A DNA stretch of 64,000 nucleotides from Hymenobacter piscis. Lineage in GTDB: Bacteria > Bacteroidota > Bacteroidia > Cytophagales > Hymenobacteraceae. The stretch covers positions 124,001 to 188,000 of the forward strand of contig NZ_JAHHZN010000004.1 in the NCBI RefSeq assembly GCF_018760735.1. The letters are read 5' to 3'. The notes beneath the pieces are model-generated. The model saw only the letters and a list, made by a program, of their open reading frames with translations, was not told the DNA's origin and did no database searches. Numbering within the stretch: the stretch's first letter is position 1; each line of letters opens with the position of its first letter. This document shows positions 49,093 to 57,652 of the stretch, piece by piece. Position numbers and translations under genes: made by a program.

Positions 49093-49282
49093 GTTTCTTC
49101 AGGGTACGCGTAGGGAGCGGGTTGGCTCAGAAAAAGAGCTGTAGAGATGCAGCACTTCGCGTCGCAGCGTTAAATGGCGGGCCCGGCCCCGGTTTGCTTG
49201 CTGCGCGAAGCCTCGGGGAGCGGGAGAGACTTCGCCGGAGTCGGGGGGCGGGCCGGGGGGCGCCAACTGCCCCGACAACCGC
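49093..49282. repeat. Degenerate REP family 3 remnant in a short spacer
   Basis: GTAGAGATGCAGCACTTCGC followed by GTCGCAG (about 49141-49167) resembles the REP family 3 core GAGACGCAA-N4-TTGCGTCTC of 58476-58579 but with several changes, so it is probably an old copy. No other feature is seen. Confidence 0.5.
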
Positions 49283-50962
49283 TTACTCCACCACCAAGCG
49301 GCCAGCGTAGGGCTGGTTCTGGGCGTCGAGGGCGCGCAGGAGGTAGAGGCCCGGAGTAAGGTCCTGAAGGGAGAGGATGGCATCGGGGGGGAGGTGGGGG
49401 GTGCGCACAAGGCGGCCCAGGCCGTCCAGGATTTGTACGGGGTGTCCGGTGGGTAGGCCGCTGAGGTGCACTTGGCCACGGGCCGGGTTGGGGGCGAGGT
49501 GCAGAGCCAGCGGCCGGGCAGAACCGGTGCCGAGCATAGCATTGCCCAGGCGGGCCACGAAGGTTTCAGAAGAACGGGTGGTGGTGAGGGCGAGGGAGCC
49601 GAAAGTGGCCGCCCAAGCGAAACTGCCGGTTACGAACAGGTCGCCGTTGGCGGCGGCCCCGAGGTAGTAGCCGTTGTCGTTGCCGGGGCCACCGGCCTGC
49701 TGAACCCAGCGGAACTGCCCCTGGGGGGAATAAGCGGCTACCAGCACGTCGACCCCGCCAGCGCTGGTAAGGGTTTGGGTACCCATGGTAACGCGTTGCT
49801 CGAAATAGCCCGTTACGTAGGGGGCTCCGGCGGCATCCAGGGTCAGGCCCGAGAGCTTATCGAAGCCGGGGCCGCCCAGGGGCCGGGCCCACTCCACGGT
49901 GCCGGTGGCATCGTACTTAAGCAGCAGCCCGTCGGCGCTGCCGGCGTTGGGCAGGGTAACGCTGCCGGCCGTGACGGACCCAAATGACAGACCGGCCACG
50001 TACAGGTTGCCGGCGGTATCGGTAGCCGTCTGGCTTACTTCGTCGCGGGCGGGGCTCCCGAACTGGCGGGCCCATTGCAGGGTGCCGTCGGGAGCGTAAC
50101 GAAGCACGGCCACGTCGGTATCGCCGGTGCTGGTGAGGGGGGTGGTAGTGGGCAGCAGCAGGCTCTGCTCGAAGCGGTTGAGCACGTACACCTGCCCGGT
50201 GGGGGAGGCTGTTATCAGAGGATTAAAATAAGACAGGCTGCCCGTGGTGGGAACCGGGTAGGTGAAGGCGGTGGTCAGGGCTTCCAGGGCGCCGGTAGCG
50301 GCCGTGAAGCGCGCTACGTAGCCAGCCTGTAGGCTTAGGAGGCCGGTTGGCTCGCCGATGGTGGTAGGGCCGATAGTGAGGGCCCGCGTCAGGAGTCCGG
50401 TGACGTACACGTGGCCGGCGGCATCGAGGGCAATGCCCGTGCCCCTGGCGGATTCGTTATTGTTGGCGCTGGTGCTTTGCTGCACCCATTCAGGCTGGCC
50501 CTGGGACGAGTAGCGGATGCAGTAGAGTTTGCGGCCGGTGGTGGTGCCGCCCTCCAGCTTCAGGTTGTTGCCCAGGTCCACGGAGCCGGTGAAGTAGCCC
50601 GTCAGATAGGCGTTGCCAGCCGCGTCGAGGGCAACGGCGTAGGCGTAGTCGGCCCCGGGGGAGGCCAGTTGCCGCACCCAGAGTACGGTGCCGTCGGAGG
50701 CGTATTTGGCCAGGAAGCCATCGGTGCTGCCCTGGCTGGTGAGGGTGGTACCGCCCACGGTAGTGGAGCCGGAGAACGTACCGGCTTCGTAGAGGTTGCC
50801 CGCGGCATCGACGGCAGCGTTGCCCACGGCACTGCTGCCCGACCCCACAGCCCGGGCGCTGGTCCAGGCAGGGGGGGCGGTTTGGGCAGTAGCGGCGGCG
50901 GCAGTCAGCAGCAGCCCGGAGAGGGCAGCGGTCAGGCGGCGGGGGAGGGTAAGCGTGTTCAC
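49283..50962 (-). CDS. Secreted repeat beta-propeller (SBBP-like) protein with T9SS sorting domain
   Basis: 559 residues from GTG 50962. A signal peptide (LTAALSGLLLTAAAATAQ) is followed by about eight degenerate units of the form AVDAAGNLYEAGTFSGSTTV, ALDAAGNAYLTGYFTGSVDL, TDTAGNLYVAGLSFGSVTAG and LDAAGAPYVTGYFEQRVTMG with DGTVLWVRQLASPGADYAYA-type partners, as in bacterial SBBP beta-propellers. The last 80 residues (ALHLAPNPARGQVHLSGLPT, LQDLTPGLYLLRALDAQ) are a type A T9SS sorting domain. It is probably a surface-exposed or released protein of unknown ligand. Confidence 0.88.
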   Translation of the reverse strand: MNTLTLPRRLTAALSGLLLTAAAATAQTAPPAWTSARAVGSGSSAVGNAAVDAAGNLYEAGTFSGSTTVGGTTLTSQGSTDGFLAKYASDGTVLWVRQLASPGADYAYAVALDAAGNAYLTGYFTGSVDLGNNLKLEGGTTTGRKLYCIRYSSQGQPEWVQQSTSANNNESARGTGIALDAAGHVYVTGLLTRALTIGPTTIGEPTGLLSLQAGYVARFTAATGALEALTTAFTYPVPTTGSLSYFNPLITASPTGQVYVLNRFEQSLLLPTTTPLTSTGDTDVAVLRYAPDGTLQWARQFGSPARDEVSQTATDTAGNLYVAGLSFGSVTAGSVTLPNAGSADGLLLKYDATGTVEWARPLGGPGFDKLSGLTLDAAGAPYVTGYFEQRVTMGTQTLTSAGGVDVLVAAYSPQGQFRWVQQAGGPGNDNGYYLGAAANGDLFVTGSFAWAATFGSLALTTTRSSETFVARLGNAMLGTGSARPLALHLAPNPARGQVHLSGLPTGHPVQILDGLGRLVRTPHLPPDAILSLQDLTPGLYLLRALDAQNQPYAGRLVVE

Positions 50963-51051
50963 GATAGGAAAAAGTAAGAAAAAGGAAAGTATAGGGGGAT
51001 TTCGGGGGAGGGTAGTACTTCGCGTACGCGCCGTCGTGGGTGGGGACGGGG

Positions 51052-51153
51052 TTAGCCCAGCGGGTCGCAGAAGACTAGCAGGAAGAGGCCGTAGTTGGCG
51101 TGCGCCGCGTCGCCGGCTGATTTCCAGCGGGCTTCAAATTCAGGGTAAGTCAA
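51052..51153 (-). CDS. Possible 33-residue small protein
   Basis: From TTG 51153 a frame reads LTYPEFEARWKSAGDAAHAN and then YGLFLLVFCDPLG, stop TAA. The residue pattern looks protein-like, and TATCTTCC lies a few bases upstream in the position of a -7 box. There is no family match that I recognise and the start is non-ATG, so it could be chance or the end of a decayed gene. Confidence 0.3.
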   Translation of the reverse strand: MTYPEFEARWKSAGDAAHANYGLFLLVFCDPLG

Positions 51154-51236
51154 GGAAGATAGAAACCAGGTAGCGGAACGGGCGGGGAAGATAGGGAGCT
51201 TCGGTTGTATTACGATGGTTTAAAAGCTGGTTGCGT

Positions 51237-51264
51237 GCAGAGCCGCAAAATCTTGCGTCTCTGC
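51237..51264. repeat. Single REP family 3 hairpin
   Basis: GCAGAGCCGCAA-AATC-TTGCGTCTCTGC: a 12-bp stem with one mismatch, matching the GAGACGCAA/TTGCGTCTC core of the element at 58476-58579. Confidence 0.7.
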
Positions 51265-51392
51265 CCCAGTACAGTATCTGAAGACTACCGTACGACTCCC
51301 GGCGGAAACGCTGAGAATTTGCTGCTGAAAGCAGCCAAAGGACTTTTCTCGCGTATGGTCGTTACAGAGTGCTACCCTCTTTCCATACCCGC

Positions 51393-51869
51393 ATGACTTT
51401 CTCCTTCCGCATCTACCCGGCCCTGATGCTGGGTCTGCTGGCCACGGCGGCCTGTAATCAAGAAATGAACAAACAACCCGCTGCCGCCGATGCTTCGGCA
51501 ACGCCCGCCGTGGCACCCGCCACCATGCCCCTGCAGGGCCTGCGCTGGGAACTGCGCGAGCTGGCCGGCGAGCCGGCCCCGCAAACGGAAAAAATGCCGT
51601 TTCTGCTGTTGCAGAACGACCGGGCCGAGGGTGAGGCGGCCTGCAACGGTTTCGCCGGGCCGTTCGAGCTGGGCGCTGGCCGTCAGCTGCGGCTGGGGCC
51701 TTTGATGAGCACCCGCATGGCCTGCCCCGACCTGGCCGTGGAAACCCGCTTTATGCAGGCCCTGCGCGATACCCGCCACTACCGCATCAGCGCCAATATG
51801 CTGAGTCTGTTCGGGGCCGATACCCTGGGCACCCCGCTGGCCCGCCTGGCTACCGTGGGCGGGAAGTAA
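51393..51869 (+). CDS. META-domain (HslJ-like) lipoprotein
   Basis: 158 residues from ATG 51393. MTFSFRIYPALMLGLLATAA then Cys21 gives a lipoprotein signal (lipobox TAAC). The mature part shows the META pattern: LRWELRELAGEPAPQTEKMP near the start, ACNGFAGPFELGAGRQLRLG and PLMSTRMACPDLAVETRFMQ, with the C-N-x-x-x-G and T-x-M-A-C-P signatures. META proteins include HslJ of E. coli, linked to heat and drug tolerance, but their action is unclear. It stands alone before the aldehyde oxidoreductase genes. Confidence 0.88.
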   Translation: MTFSFRIYPALMLGLLATAACNQEMNKQPAAADASATPAVAPATMPLQGLRWELRELAGEPAPQTEKMPFLLLQNDRAEGEAACNGFAGPFELGAGRQLRLGPLMSTRMACPDLAVETRFMQALRDTRHYRISANMLSLFGADTLGTPLARLATVGGK

Positions 51870-52016
51870 GCCATCTGCACTGATCATCTGCCTTGGGCGG
51901 GCAACTGCTGTTACGCCCCGTGTTGCCGCCGGCCGCTGGCACTTCCAACGGTGGCCGACAACGCGGGACACGGCGCGAGCGTACGTGTGAAGTACCGTGA
52001 TTCGGCCCCGGCTGTC

Positions 52017-52034
52017 CCGCCCGGTACCGGGCGG
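52017..52034. repeat. 18-bp perfect palindrome upstream of the aldehyde oxidoreductase operon
   Basis: CCGCCCGGTACCGGGCGG is perfectly symmetrical and lies 65 bp before the first gene. It could be an operator, but GC-rich palindromes arise easily in this genome. Confidence 0.35.
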
Positions 52035-52098
52035 AGCCAAACCATCAGTCCGGCACCAGGTTGCTTGCTTTCACCCCCTCATTATTCCTGCCCCTTCC

Positions 52099-52734
52099 AT
52101 GACCGAACCTATCACCCCCGATACTCCCGCCGGCGGCCCGGGCAAGCCTGCCAACGACGGCTCCCGCCGCACTTTCATGAAGCAGGCTGGCGGCATCCTG
52201 GGGCTGGCCCTGGCCCCTCCTTTCCTCAGCCAGGCCGAGCGCCTGACAGCCCTTTCCCGCAAAGTGGAAGGGGTTTCGGCCCTGAGCCTGAAGGTGAATG
52301 GCACCGTCCGTACCATTCAGGCCGAACCCCGCGTCACCCTGCTCGATGCCCTGCGTGAGTACCTCGACCTGACCGGCTCCAAGAAAGGCTGCGACCACGG
52401 CCAGTGCGGGGCCTGCACGGTGCTGGTGGATGGCCGCCGCGTGAACAGCTGCCTGACCCTGGCCGTGATGACTCAGGGCAAGGAAATTACCACCATCGAG
52501 GGCCTGGCCAAGGGCGAGGAGCTGCACCCCATGCAGGCCGCCTTCCTCAAGCACGATGGGTTCCAGTGCGGCTACTGCACCCCCGGCCAGATTATGTCGG
52601 GCGTGGCCTGCGTGCAGGAAGGGCACGCCGGCTCCGAGGCCGAGGTGCGCGAGTGGATGAGCGGCAACCTGTGCCGCTGCAGTGCCTACCCCAACATCAC
52701 GGCCGCCATTCTGGAGGCGGCCAAGAGTAGTTAG
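52099..52734 (+). CDS. paoA: Aldehyde oxidoreductase [2Fe-2S] subunit with Tat signal (PaoA-like)
   Basis: 211 residues from ATG 52099. [20 protein letters not shown] is a twin-arginine signal, so the complex is probably exported folded to the periplasm, as for E. coli PaoABC. The first [2Fe-2S] cluster motif is [20 protein letters not shown] with a further Cys, and the second is [17 protein letters not shown] with [11 protein letters not shown]. It carries electrons from the molybdenum centre. The order small, FAD, large subunit then XdhC-like chaperone is that of paoABCD. Confidence 0.92.
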   Translation: MTEPITPDTPAGGPGKPANDGSRRTFMKQAGGILGLALAPPFLSQAERLTALSRKVEGVSALSLKVNGTVRTIQAEPRVTLLDALREYLDLTGSKKGCDHGQCGACTVLVDGRRVNSCLTLAVMTQGKEITTIEGLAKGEELHPMQAAFLKHDGFQCGYCTPGQIMSGVACVQEGHAGSEAEVREWMSGNLCRCSAYPNITAAILEAAKSS

Positions 52735-52887
52735 TATGGAGTACTGGGTATTGAGTCGATGACTGGAATGCCGTGGAGGCGAAATCGATTCTTCGACGCG
52801 AAATACCCTACTACTGACGTCAGCCTGCTAGCCGAAGCAGCCCGACGATTCATCAATACGAAGTACTCACTACTCAACACTGCACAG
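52735..52887. repeat. Heptamer-arm inverted spacer between paoA and paoB
   Basis: Directly at the paoA stop (TTAGTATGG) 7-bp units GTATGGA, GTACTGG, GTATTGA, GTCGATG run inward. CATCAAT, ACGAAGT, ACTCACT, ACTCAAC units run outward to the paoB ATG. The middle (GGCGAAATCGATTCTTCGAC) is weakly self-complementary. It splits an operon whose genes are otherwise expected to be tightly linked. Confidence 0.75.
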
Positions 52888-53871
52888 ATGAATAACTTTT
52901 CCTACTACCAGGCCGACAAGGCCAAGGACGCCACCTCCGCCAAGCGGGCCGATAAATCGGCCGCTTTTATTGCCGGCGGCACCACCCTGCTGGATCTGAT
53001 GAAGCTCAACGTGGAAAACCACGACCAGCTCATCGACGTGAACACGCTGCCCTTCCGGGGCGTGGAAATGACCAAGAACGGCCTGCGCATCGGGGCCCTG
53101 GAGCGCATGAGCGACGTGGGCGAGCACCCGCTGGTGGTGAAGAACTTCCCAGCCGTGTCGCAGTCGCTGCTGCTGGCGGCCTCGGCCCAGCTGCGCAACA
53201 TGGCCAGCATCGGGGGCAACATTCTGCAGCGCACCCGCTGCGGCTACTTCCGCGACACGGCGTTTCCCTGCAACAAGCGCGAGCCCGGCACTGGCTGCCC
53301 CGCCCTCGAGGGTGACCACCGCAACCTGGCCATCCTGGGCACGAGCGAGGCCTGCATTGCCACCAGCTACCCCGGCGACCTGTCAGTGGCCCTCACCGCC
53401 CTCGACGCCGTGCTGACCCTGGAAAACGCCAAGGGCAAGCAACGCGAGGTACCCATCACCAGGTTCTACCTGCTGCCCGGCTCCACGCCTCAGAAGGAAA
53501 CGGTGCTCGAAGACGATGAGCTGCTAGTGGCCGTGACCATTCCGCAGACCGTGGCGGCCCAGAAGTCTTTGTACCTGAAAGTGCGCGAGCGGACTTCCTA
53601 CGCCTACGCGCTGGCTTCGGCCGCCGTGGGCCTGGAGGTGCAGGGCGGCATTATCCGGGCGGCCAAAGTGGCCCTGGGGGGCGTGGGCACCCAGCCCTGG
53701 CGCTCCCCCGAGGCCGAAAAGATGCTGGTGGGTAAAGCTCCCTCCGAGGCCGTGTTCCGGGCTGCCGCCGAAGCGGCCCTGCGCGGGGCCAAGCCCCGGG
53801 AGCACAATGCCTTCAAGGTGGAAATGGCCCAAAATACGCTGGTGCGGGCTTTAAGTGAAGTGGCCGCCTAA
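52888..53871 (+). CDS. paoB: Aldehyde oxidoreductase FAD subunit (PaoB-like)
   Basis: 327 residues from ATG 52888. The FAD-binding PCMH-type domain contains AAFIAGGTTLLDLMKLNVEN and NMASIGGNILQRTRCGYFRD. The loop with four cysteines (TRCGYFRD, FPCNKREPG, GTGCPAL and EACIA) matches the extra [4Fe-4S]-binding insertion of E. coli PaoB. The C-terminal CO-dehydrogenase-flavoprotein-like domain (SYAYALASAAVGLEVQGGII, LRGAKPREHNAFKVEMAQNT) is complete. Confidence 0.93.
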   Translation: MNNFSYYQADKAKDATSAKRADKSAAFIAGGTTLLDLMKLNVENHDQLIDVNTLPFRGVEMTKNGLRIGALERMSDVGEHPLVVKNFPAVSQSLLLAASAQLRNMASIGGNILQRTRCGYFRDTAFPCNKREPGTGCPALEGDHRNLAILGTSEACIATSYPGDLSVALTALDAVLTLENAKGKQREVPITRFYLLPGSTPQKETVLEDDELLVAVTIPQTVAAQKSLYLKVRERTSYAYALASAAVGLEVQGGIIRAAKVALGGVGTQPWRSPEAEKMLVGKAPSEAVFRAAAEAALRGAKPREHNAFKVEMAQNTLVRALSEVAA

Positions 53872-53875
53872 CTTA

Positions 53876-53958
53876 TTTCTCGCAGAGGGCCGCAGAAGGA
53901 GGCGCAGCGGTTGACCAGAAAACCTGCTTTTGCCTCCGCGAATCTCTCTGCGAGAAAA
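53876..53958. repeat. Inverted repeat between paoB and paoC
   Basis: TTTCTCGCAGAG (53876-53887) pairs with CTCTGCGAGAAA (53946-53957). Inside, GGAGGCGCAG-type and GCCTCCGCG segments also pair partly. It starts 4 bp after the paoB stop and ends 16 bp before the paoC ATG. It is a further sequence type among the spacer elements. Confidence 0.75.
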
Positions 53959-53973
53959 CAACTACCGAATCAA

Positions 53974-56304
53974 ATGGAAACCAATCAGACAAAGAACGCG
54001 CCCACCAACGTGGTCGGCAAGCCCCTGGACCGCGTCGATGGCCCGGCCAAGGTCACCGGGGCGGCCCGCTACTCGGCCGAGATAAGCGTGCCCGGCACAG
54101 TGTACGGGGTGCTCAAAACCAGCACCATCGCCAAAGGCCGCATTACCAGCATCGATACGTCCCGGGCCGCCAAGGAGCCGGGCATCATCACCATCCTCAC
54201 CCACGAAAACCTGCCCAAGCCGGCCAAAACGCCCCAGCAGGTGGAGAAGTGGCGGGCCGCCCAGAGCTACTTGCCCATGCAGGATGCCCAGGTGCAGTAC
54301 GCCGGCCAGCCGGTGGCCCTGGTGGTGGCCGACACGCTGGAGCGCGCCACCCAGGCGGCCGCCCTTATCAACGTCACGTACCAGGCCGAGGCACCCATCG
54401 ACTCCTTCCACGACCCCAAAGCCGAGCTGTTCGACCCGCAGAAAATCCAGCAGGGCAAGAAGGACAGCCACGTGGTGCGCGGCAACCCCCAGCAGGCCTT
54501 CGACGGGGCGGCCATCAGGCACGAGGCCACCTACGTGCACGCTATCAACCACCACAGCCCCATGGAGCCCGCCGCCACACTGGCCGTGTGGGAGGGCGCC
54601 GATAAGCTGACGGTGTACGAATCTAGCCAGAACGTGACCATGCACCAGGGCGCGCTGGCCGATTTGCTGGGCATGCCCCGGGAGCAGATCCGGGTGGTAA
54701 CCAAGTACATCGGGGGCGGCTTCGGCTGCAAGGGCTCGTTCTGGCCCCACACCATCCTGACGGTGCTGGCCGCCAAGGCCGTGAACCGGCCGGTGAAGCT
54801 GGCCCTCACCCGCCAGCAGATGTTTACCGGCGTCGGCCACCGCGAAGACCAGGAGCAGACCCTGAAAATGGGCACTACCGCCGACGGCAAGCTGGTGTCT
54901 CTGGTACACACCAAGCGCGCCACGACTTCACCCTGGGACAACTACACCGAGTCGAACGGCAAGATTCTGGACATGCTCTACGCCTGCCCCAACTACTCGA
55001 CCACCTACGAGCTGGCCCGGGCCAACGTAATGACGTCGGTGTGGATGCGTGCCCCCGGCGAGGCCCCCGGCTCCTTCGCCCTGGAAAGCTCCCTCGACGA
55101 CGTGGCCAACCAGTTGGGCCTGGATCCGCTCGAAATCCGGTTGCGCAACTACGCCGACTATGACCACAGCAACGGCAAGCCCTGGAGCAGCAAGAGCCTG
55201 AAGCAGTGCTACGCCCGCGGGGCCGAGTTGTTCGGCTGGGATAAGCGCCAGGCCAAGCCCGGCCAGAACCGTCGGGGCCGTCTGTTGGTGGGCCACGGCA
55301 TGGCCACGGCCAGCTACCCGGTGCACAGCTCCCAGGGCACGGCCCGCGTGCGCCTCTTCGCCGACGGCCACGCCGTAGTGGAAGCCGGCGCCACCGACCT
55401 GGGTACCGGTACCTACACCGTCATGACCCAGGTTTCGGCCGATGCCCTGGGCCTGGCACCCGAGAAAATCCGCTTCGAGTTGGGCGACACGCGCCTGCCC
55501 ACGGCCCCCGGCTCGGGCGGCTCGGTGGCGGCCGGCACGGTAGCTTCCTCCATCATGGCCGCCGCCGAGGATGTGTGGGACAAGGTGGTGAAGATGGCAG
55601 TGGCCGACAAGAAGTCGCCCCTCTACAAAGCCAAGCCTGCCGATGTGAAGGTGGAGCTGGGCCGTATGTTCCTGACCAAGGACCCCCAGAAGGGGGAAAC
55701 CCTGGTGGCTGCCTTGGTGCGCAGCGGCCAGCCCGACATTGAGGGCAGCGGCACCGGCAAGTACGGGGCGGGGTACGAGGAAAAGAACTTCGGCCAGAAC
55801 GGAGCCGACCCCAACAACGACAGCAAGGAAAAGAAAACCGGCGGCCACTCCATGCACTCGTTCGGGGCTCACTTCTGCGAGGTGGAAGTAGACCCCGACC
55901 TGGGCACGGTGCGCATCACCCGCTGGGTGGGCGTGCACGGGGCGGGCACGGTGCTCAACCTGAAAACTGCCACCAGCCAGATGATTGGCGGGGCCATCTA
56001 CGGCATTGGGGCGGCCCTGATGGAGGAAACCCACCGCGACGCCAGTTTTGCCCGTTACACCAACGCTGATTTGGCCGGCTACCACATCCCCGTCAACGCC
56101 GACATCCCCGAAATCAAGGTGGAATTCGTGCCCGAGTCCGACCCCTATATCAACTACCTGGGAGTAAAGGGCATTGGCGAGCTGGGCATGGTGGGCGTGG
56201 CCGCGGCCGTGGGCAACGCCATCTTCAACGCCACCGGCCGCCGCCTGCGTCACCTACCCATCACCCCCGACAAGGTGCTGGAAGCCCTGCGCCAGCCAGC
56301 ATAG
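53974..56304 (+). CDS. paoC: Aldehyde oxidoreductase molybdenum-binding subunit (PaoC-like)
   Basis: 776 residues from ATG 53974. It is the large subunit that binds the molybdenum cofactor and oxidises aldehydes. KPLDRVDGPAKVTGAARYSA opens the domain. Cofactor-binding stretches are YIGGGFGCKGSFWPHTILTV, WMRAPGEAPGSFALESSLDD and GATDLGTGTYTVMTQVSADA with GSGGSVAAGTVAS. The catalytic Glu is in KGIGELGMVGVAAAVGNAIF. Length fits the PaoC/YagR and isoquinoline oxidoreductase group rather than xanthine dehydrogenases of the XdhB type. Oxidation of aromatic or aliphatic aldehydes in the periplasm is likely. Confidence 0.94.
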   Translation: METNQTKNAPTNVVGKPLDRVDGPAKVTGAARYSAEISVPGTVYGVLKTSTIAKGRITSIDTSRAAKEPGIITILTHENLPKPAKTPQQVEKWRAAQSYLPMQDAQVQYAGQPVALVVADTLERATQAAALINVTYQAEAPIDSFHDPKAELFDPQKIQQGKKDSHVVRGNPQQAFDGAAIRHEATYVHAINHHSPMEPAATLAVWEGADKLTVYESSQNVTMHQGALADLLGMPREQIRVVTKYIGGGFGCKGSFWPHTILTVLAAKAVNRPVKLALTRQQMFTGVGHREDQEQTLKMGTTADGKLVSLVHTKRATTSPWDNYTESNGKILDMLYACPNYSTTYELARANVMTSVWMRAPGEAPGSFALESSLDDVANQLGLDPLEIRLRNYADYDHSNGKPWSSKSLKQCYARGAELFGWDKRQAKPGQNRRGRLLVGHGMATASYPVHSSQGTARVRLFADGHAVVEAGATDLGTGTYTVMTQVSADALGLAPEKIRFELGDTRLPTAPGSGGSVAAGTVASSIMAAAEDVWDKVVKMAVADKKSPLYKAKPADVKVELGRMFLTKDPQKGETLVAALVRSGQPDIEGSGTGKYGAGYEEKNFGQNGADPNNDSKEKKTGGHSMHSFGAHFCEVEVDPDLGTVRITRWVGVHGAGTVLNLKTATSQMIGGAIYGIGAALMEETHRDASFARYTNADLAGYHIPVNADIPEIKVEFVPESDPYINYLGVKGIGELGMVGVAAAVGNAIFNATGRRLRHLPITPDKVLEALRQPA

Positions 56305-56314
56305 TCTTCACACT

Positions 56315-56438
56315 GTTAGCTGAGAGCCAGTAGCTCAGAGCTTTGGTTCAAGGGGCGTATTTATCAGAATACTCGTCTTCTGCATCTTGGCTGAACGTTA
56401 TCAGAACGAAAGCTAACAGCTACTGGCTCTCAGCTAAC
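56315..56438. repeat. AGCT-type heptamer inverted spacer between paoC and xdhC
   Basis: GTTAGCTGAGAGCCAGTAGC plus T (56315-56335) returns as the exact complement at 56418-56438. The right side reads as 7-bp units AGCTAAC, AGCTACT, GGCTCTC, AGCTAAC, AGCTTCA up to near the next ATG. The inner GAAAGC and GCTTTGG ends also pair loosely. Confidence 0.85.
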
Positions 56439-56450
56439 AGCTTCATAAAT

Positions 56451-57647
56451 ATGACTGAACTCCAACGCCTGCTTATTGCCTACGACGCGCACCGCGCCGA
56501 GGGCCGCGCCTGCGCCCTGGCCTCGGTGGTGGACGTGGCCGGTTCGGCCTACCGTCGTCCCGGGGCCCGCATGCTGGTCACCGACGAAGGCCGCCTGACC
56601 GGGGCCATCAGCGGCGGCTGCCTCGAAGGCGACGCCCGCCAGCGCGCCCGCCGCGTGATTCAGCAGGGCCGCCCCACTGTCGTCACCTACGATTCCACCG
56701 ACCCCGACGACGACTTGCAATTCGGGGCCGCGCTGGGCTGCCAGGGCATCGTGCAGATTCTGCTCGAACCCCTCGACTTCCAAAACCCCGACAACCCCGT
56801 GGAGCTGCTGCGCCGCTGGGCCGAAGGCGTGGAGGCCAACGCCGTGGTGGCCACCGTATTCAGCACGGCCGGTTTGGGGGCTGAGGTAGCCGTGGGCCAG
56901 CGCCTGCTGCTGACTTCGGATAACACCGCTCAGGGCACGCTGCCGGAAGCCGCTGACCTGTACGCCGCTATTCTGGCTGATGCCCGCACTGCTTTGGCGG
57001 CCGGGCAGCCGGCTACCCGGCACTACCCGCCTGATGCCGGTACCGTGCGCGTGAGCCTGGAAATCCTGCGCCCGCCCGTGCGCCTCACCGTGTACGGGGC
57101 CGGCAACGACGTGCAGCCGCTGGTACGCTTGGCCGCCGGCCTCGGCTGGCGCGTGCTGGTAGTAGATGGCCGCCCCGCCCAGGCCCAGCCCGCCCGCTTC
57201 CCCGAGGCTGATGAAGTGCGGGTGCTGCCGCTGGCGCAGGTGAGCCAGCAGCCCCACGACGGCAGCTTCGCGCTGCTGATGACACATAATTACTACTATG
57301 ACCTCGCGGTGCTCCAGCACCTGCTGCCGGCCGCCACGGCGCGCTACATCGGGCTGCTGGGGCCGCGCAAGAAGTACGAGCGGCTACTGGAAGACCTCAC
57401 CAAAGATACGTCTGACGCGGCTGAGCAGCTGCGGGGCCGCATCCATAGCCCCATCGGCCTGAATTTAGGGGCCGAAACCCCCGAGGAAATTGCCCTGTCC
57501 ATTGTGGCCGAAATCCAGGCGGTGCTTACGGGCCGCCCCGCCGGCTTCCTGCGCGACTCCCCGCATCCTATCCACCCACCTCTGCACGCCAACGCCCCGC
57601 TGGTACCCGAGGGCCGGGTAGACGCCATGTGCGCCATCGGCGAGTAA
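56451..57647 (+). CDS. XdhC-family molybdenum enzyme maturation factor (PaoD-like)
   Basis: 398 residues from ATG 56451. ALASVVDVAGSAYRRPGARM and GAISGGCLEGDARQRARRVI are the XdhC/CoxI N-terminal domain; TVYGAGNDVQPLVRLAAGLG and RYIGLLGPRKKYERLLEDL belong to the Rossmann-like C-terminal domain. XdhC and PaoD bind the molybdenum cofactor, help sulfurate it and insert it into the large subunit. The position directly after the large subunit is typical. A His-rich tail (HPIHPPLHANAP) is unusual. Confidence 0.92.
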   Translation: MTELQRLLIAYDAHRAEGRACALASVVDVAGSAYRRPGARMLVTDEGRLTGAISGGCLEGDARQRARRVIQQGRPTVVTYDSTDPDDDLQFGAALGCQGIVQILLEPLDFQNPDNPVELLRRWAEGVEANAVVATVFSTAGLGAEVAVGQRLLLTSDNTAQGTLPEAADLYAAILADARTALAAGQPATRHYPPDAGTVRVSLEILRPPVRLTVYGAGNDVQPLVRLAAGLGWRVLVVDGRPAQAQPARFPEADEVRVLPLAQVSQQPHDGSFALLMTHNYYYDLAVLQHLLPAATARYIGLLGPRKKYERLLEDLTKDTSDAAEQLRGRIHSPIGLNLGAETPEEIALSIVAEIQAVLTGRPAGFLRDSPHPIHPPLHANAPLVPEGRVDAMCAIGE

Positions 57648-57652
57648 ACCCA

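Larger units (their letters stand above)
50963..51392. other. 430-bp divergent spacer between the SBBP gene and the META lipoprotein gene
   Basis: Besides the possible 33-residue frame (51052-51153) and a single REP family 3 hairpin (51237-51264), I see no further gene. The part 51190-51392 is richer in A/T and probably carries the promoter of the META-domain gene, but no exact TAnnTTTG box is present. Confidence 0.45.

Noticed and set aside
51870-52098. Molybdenum cofactor riboswitch before the aldehyde oxidoreductase operon
   Set aside because: I could not match the conserved Moco RNA motif; only an 18-bp palindrome is present.
54928-56253. 441-codon minus-strand frame opposite paoC
   Set aside because: Shadow frame without family motifs; paoC has full catalytic motifs.
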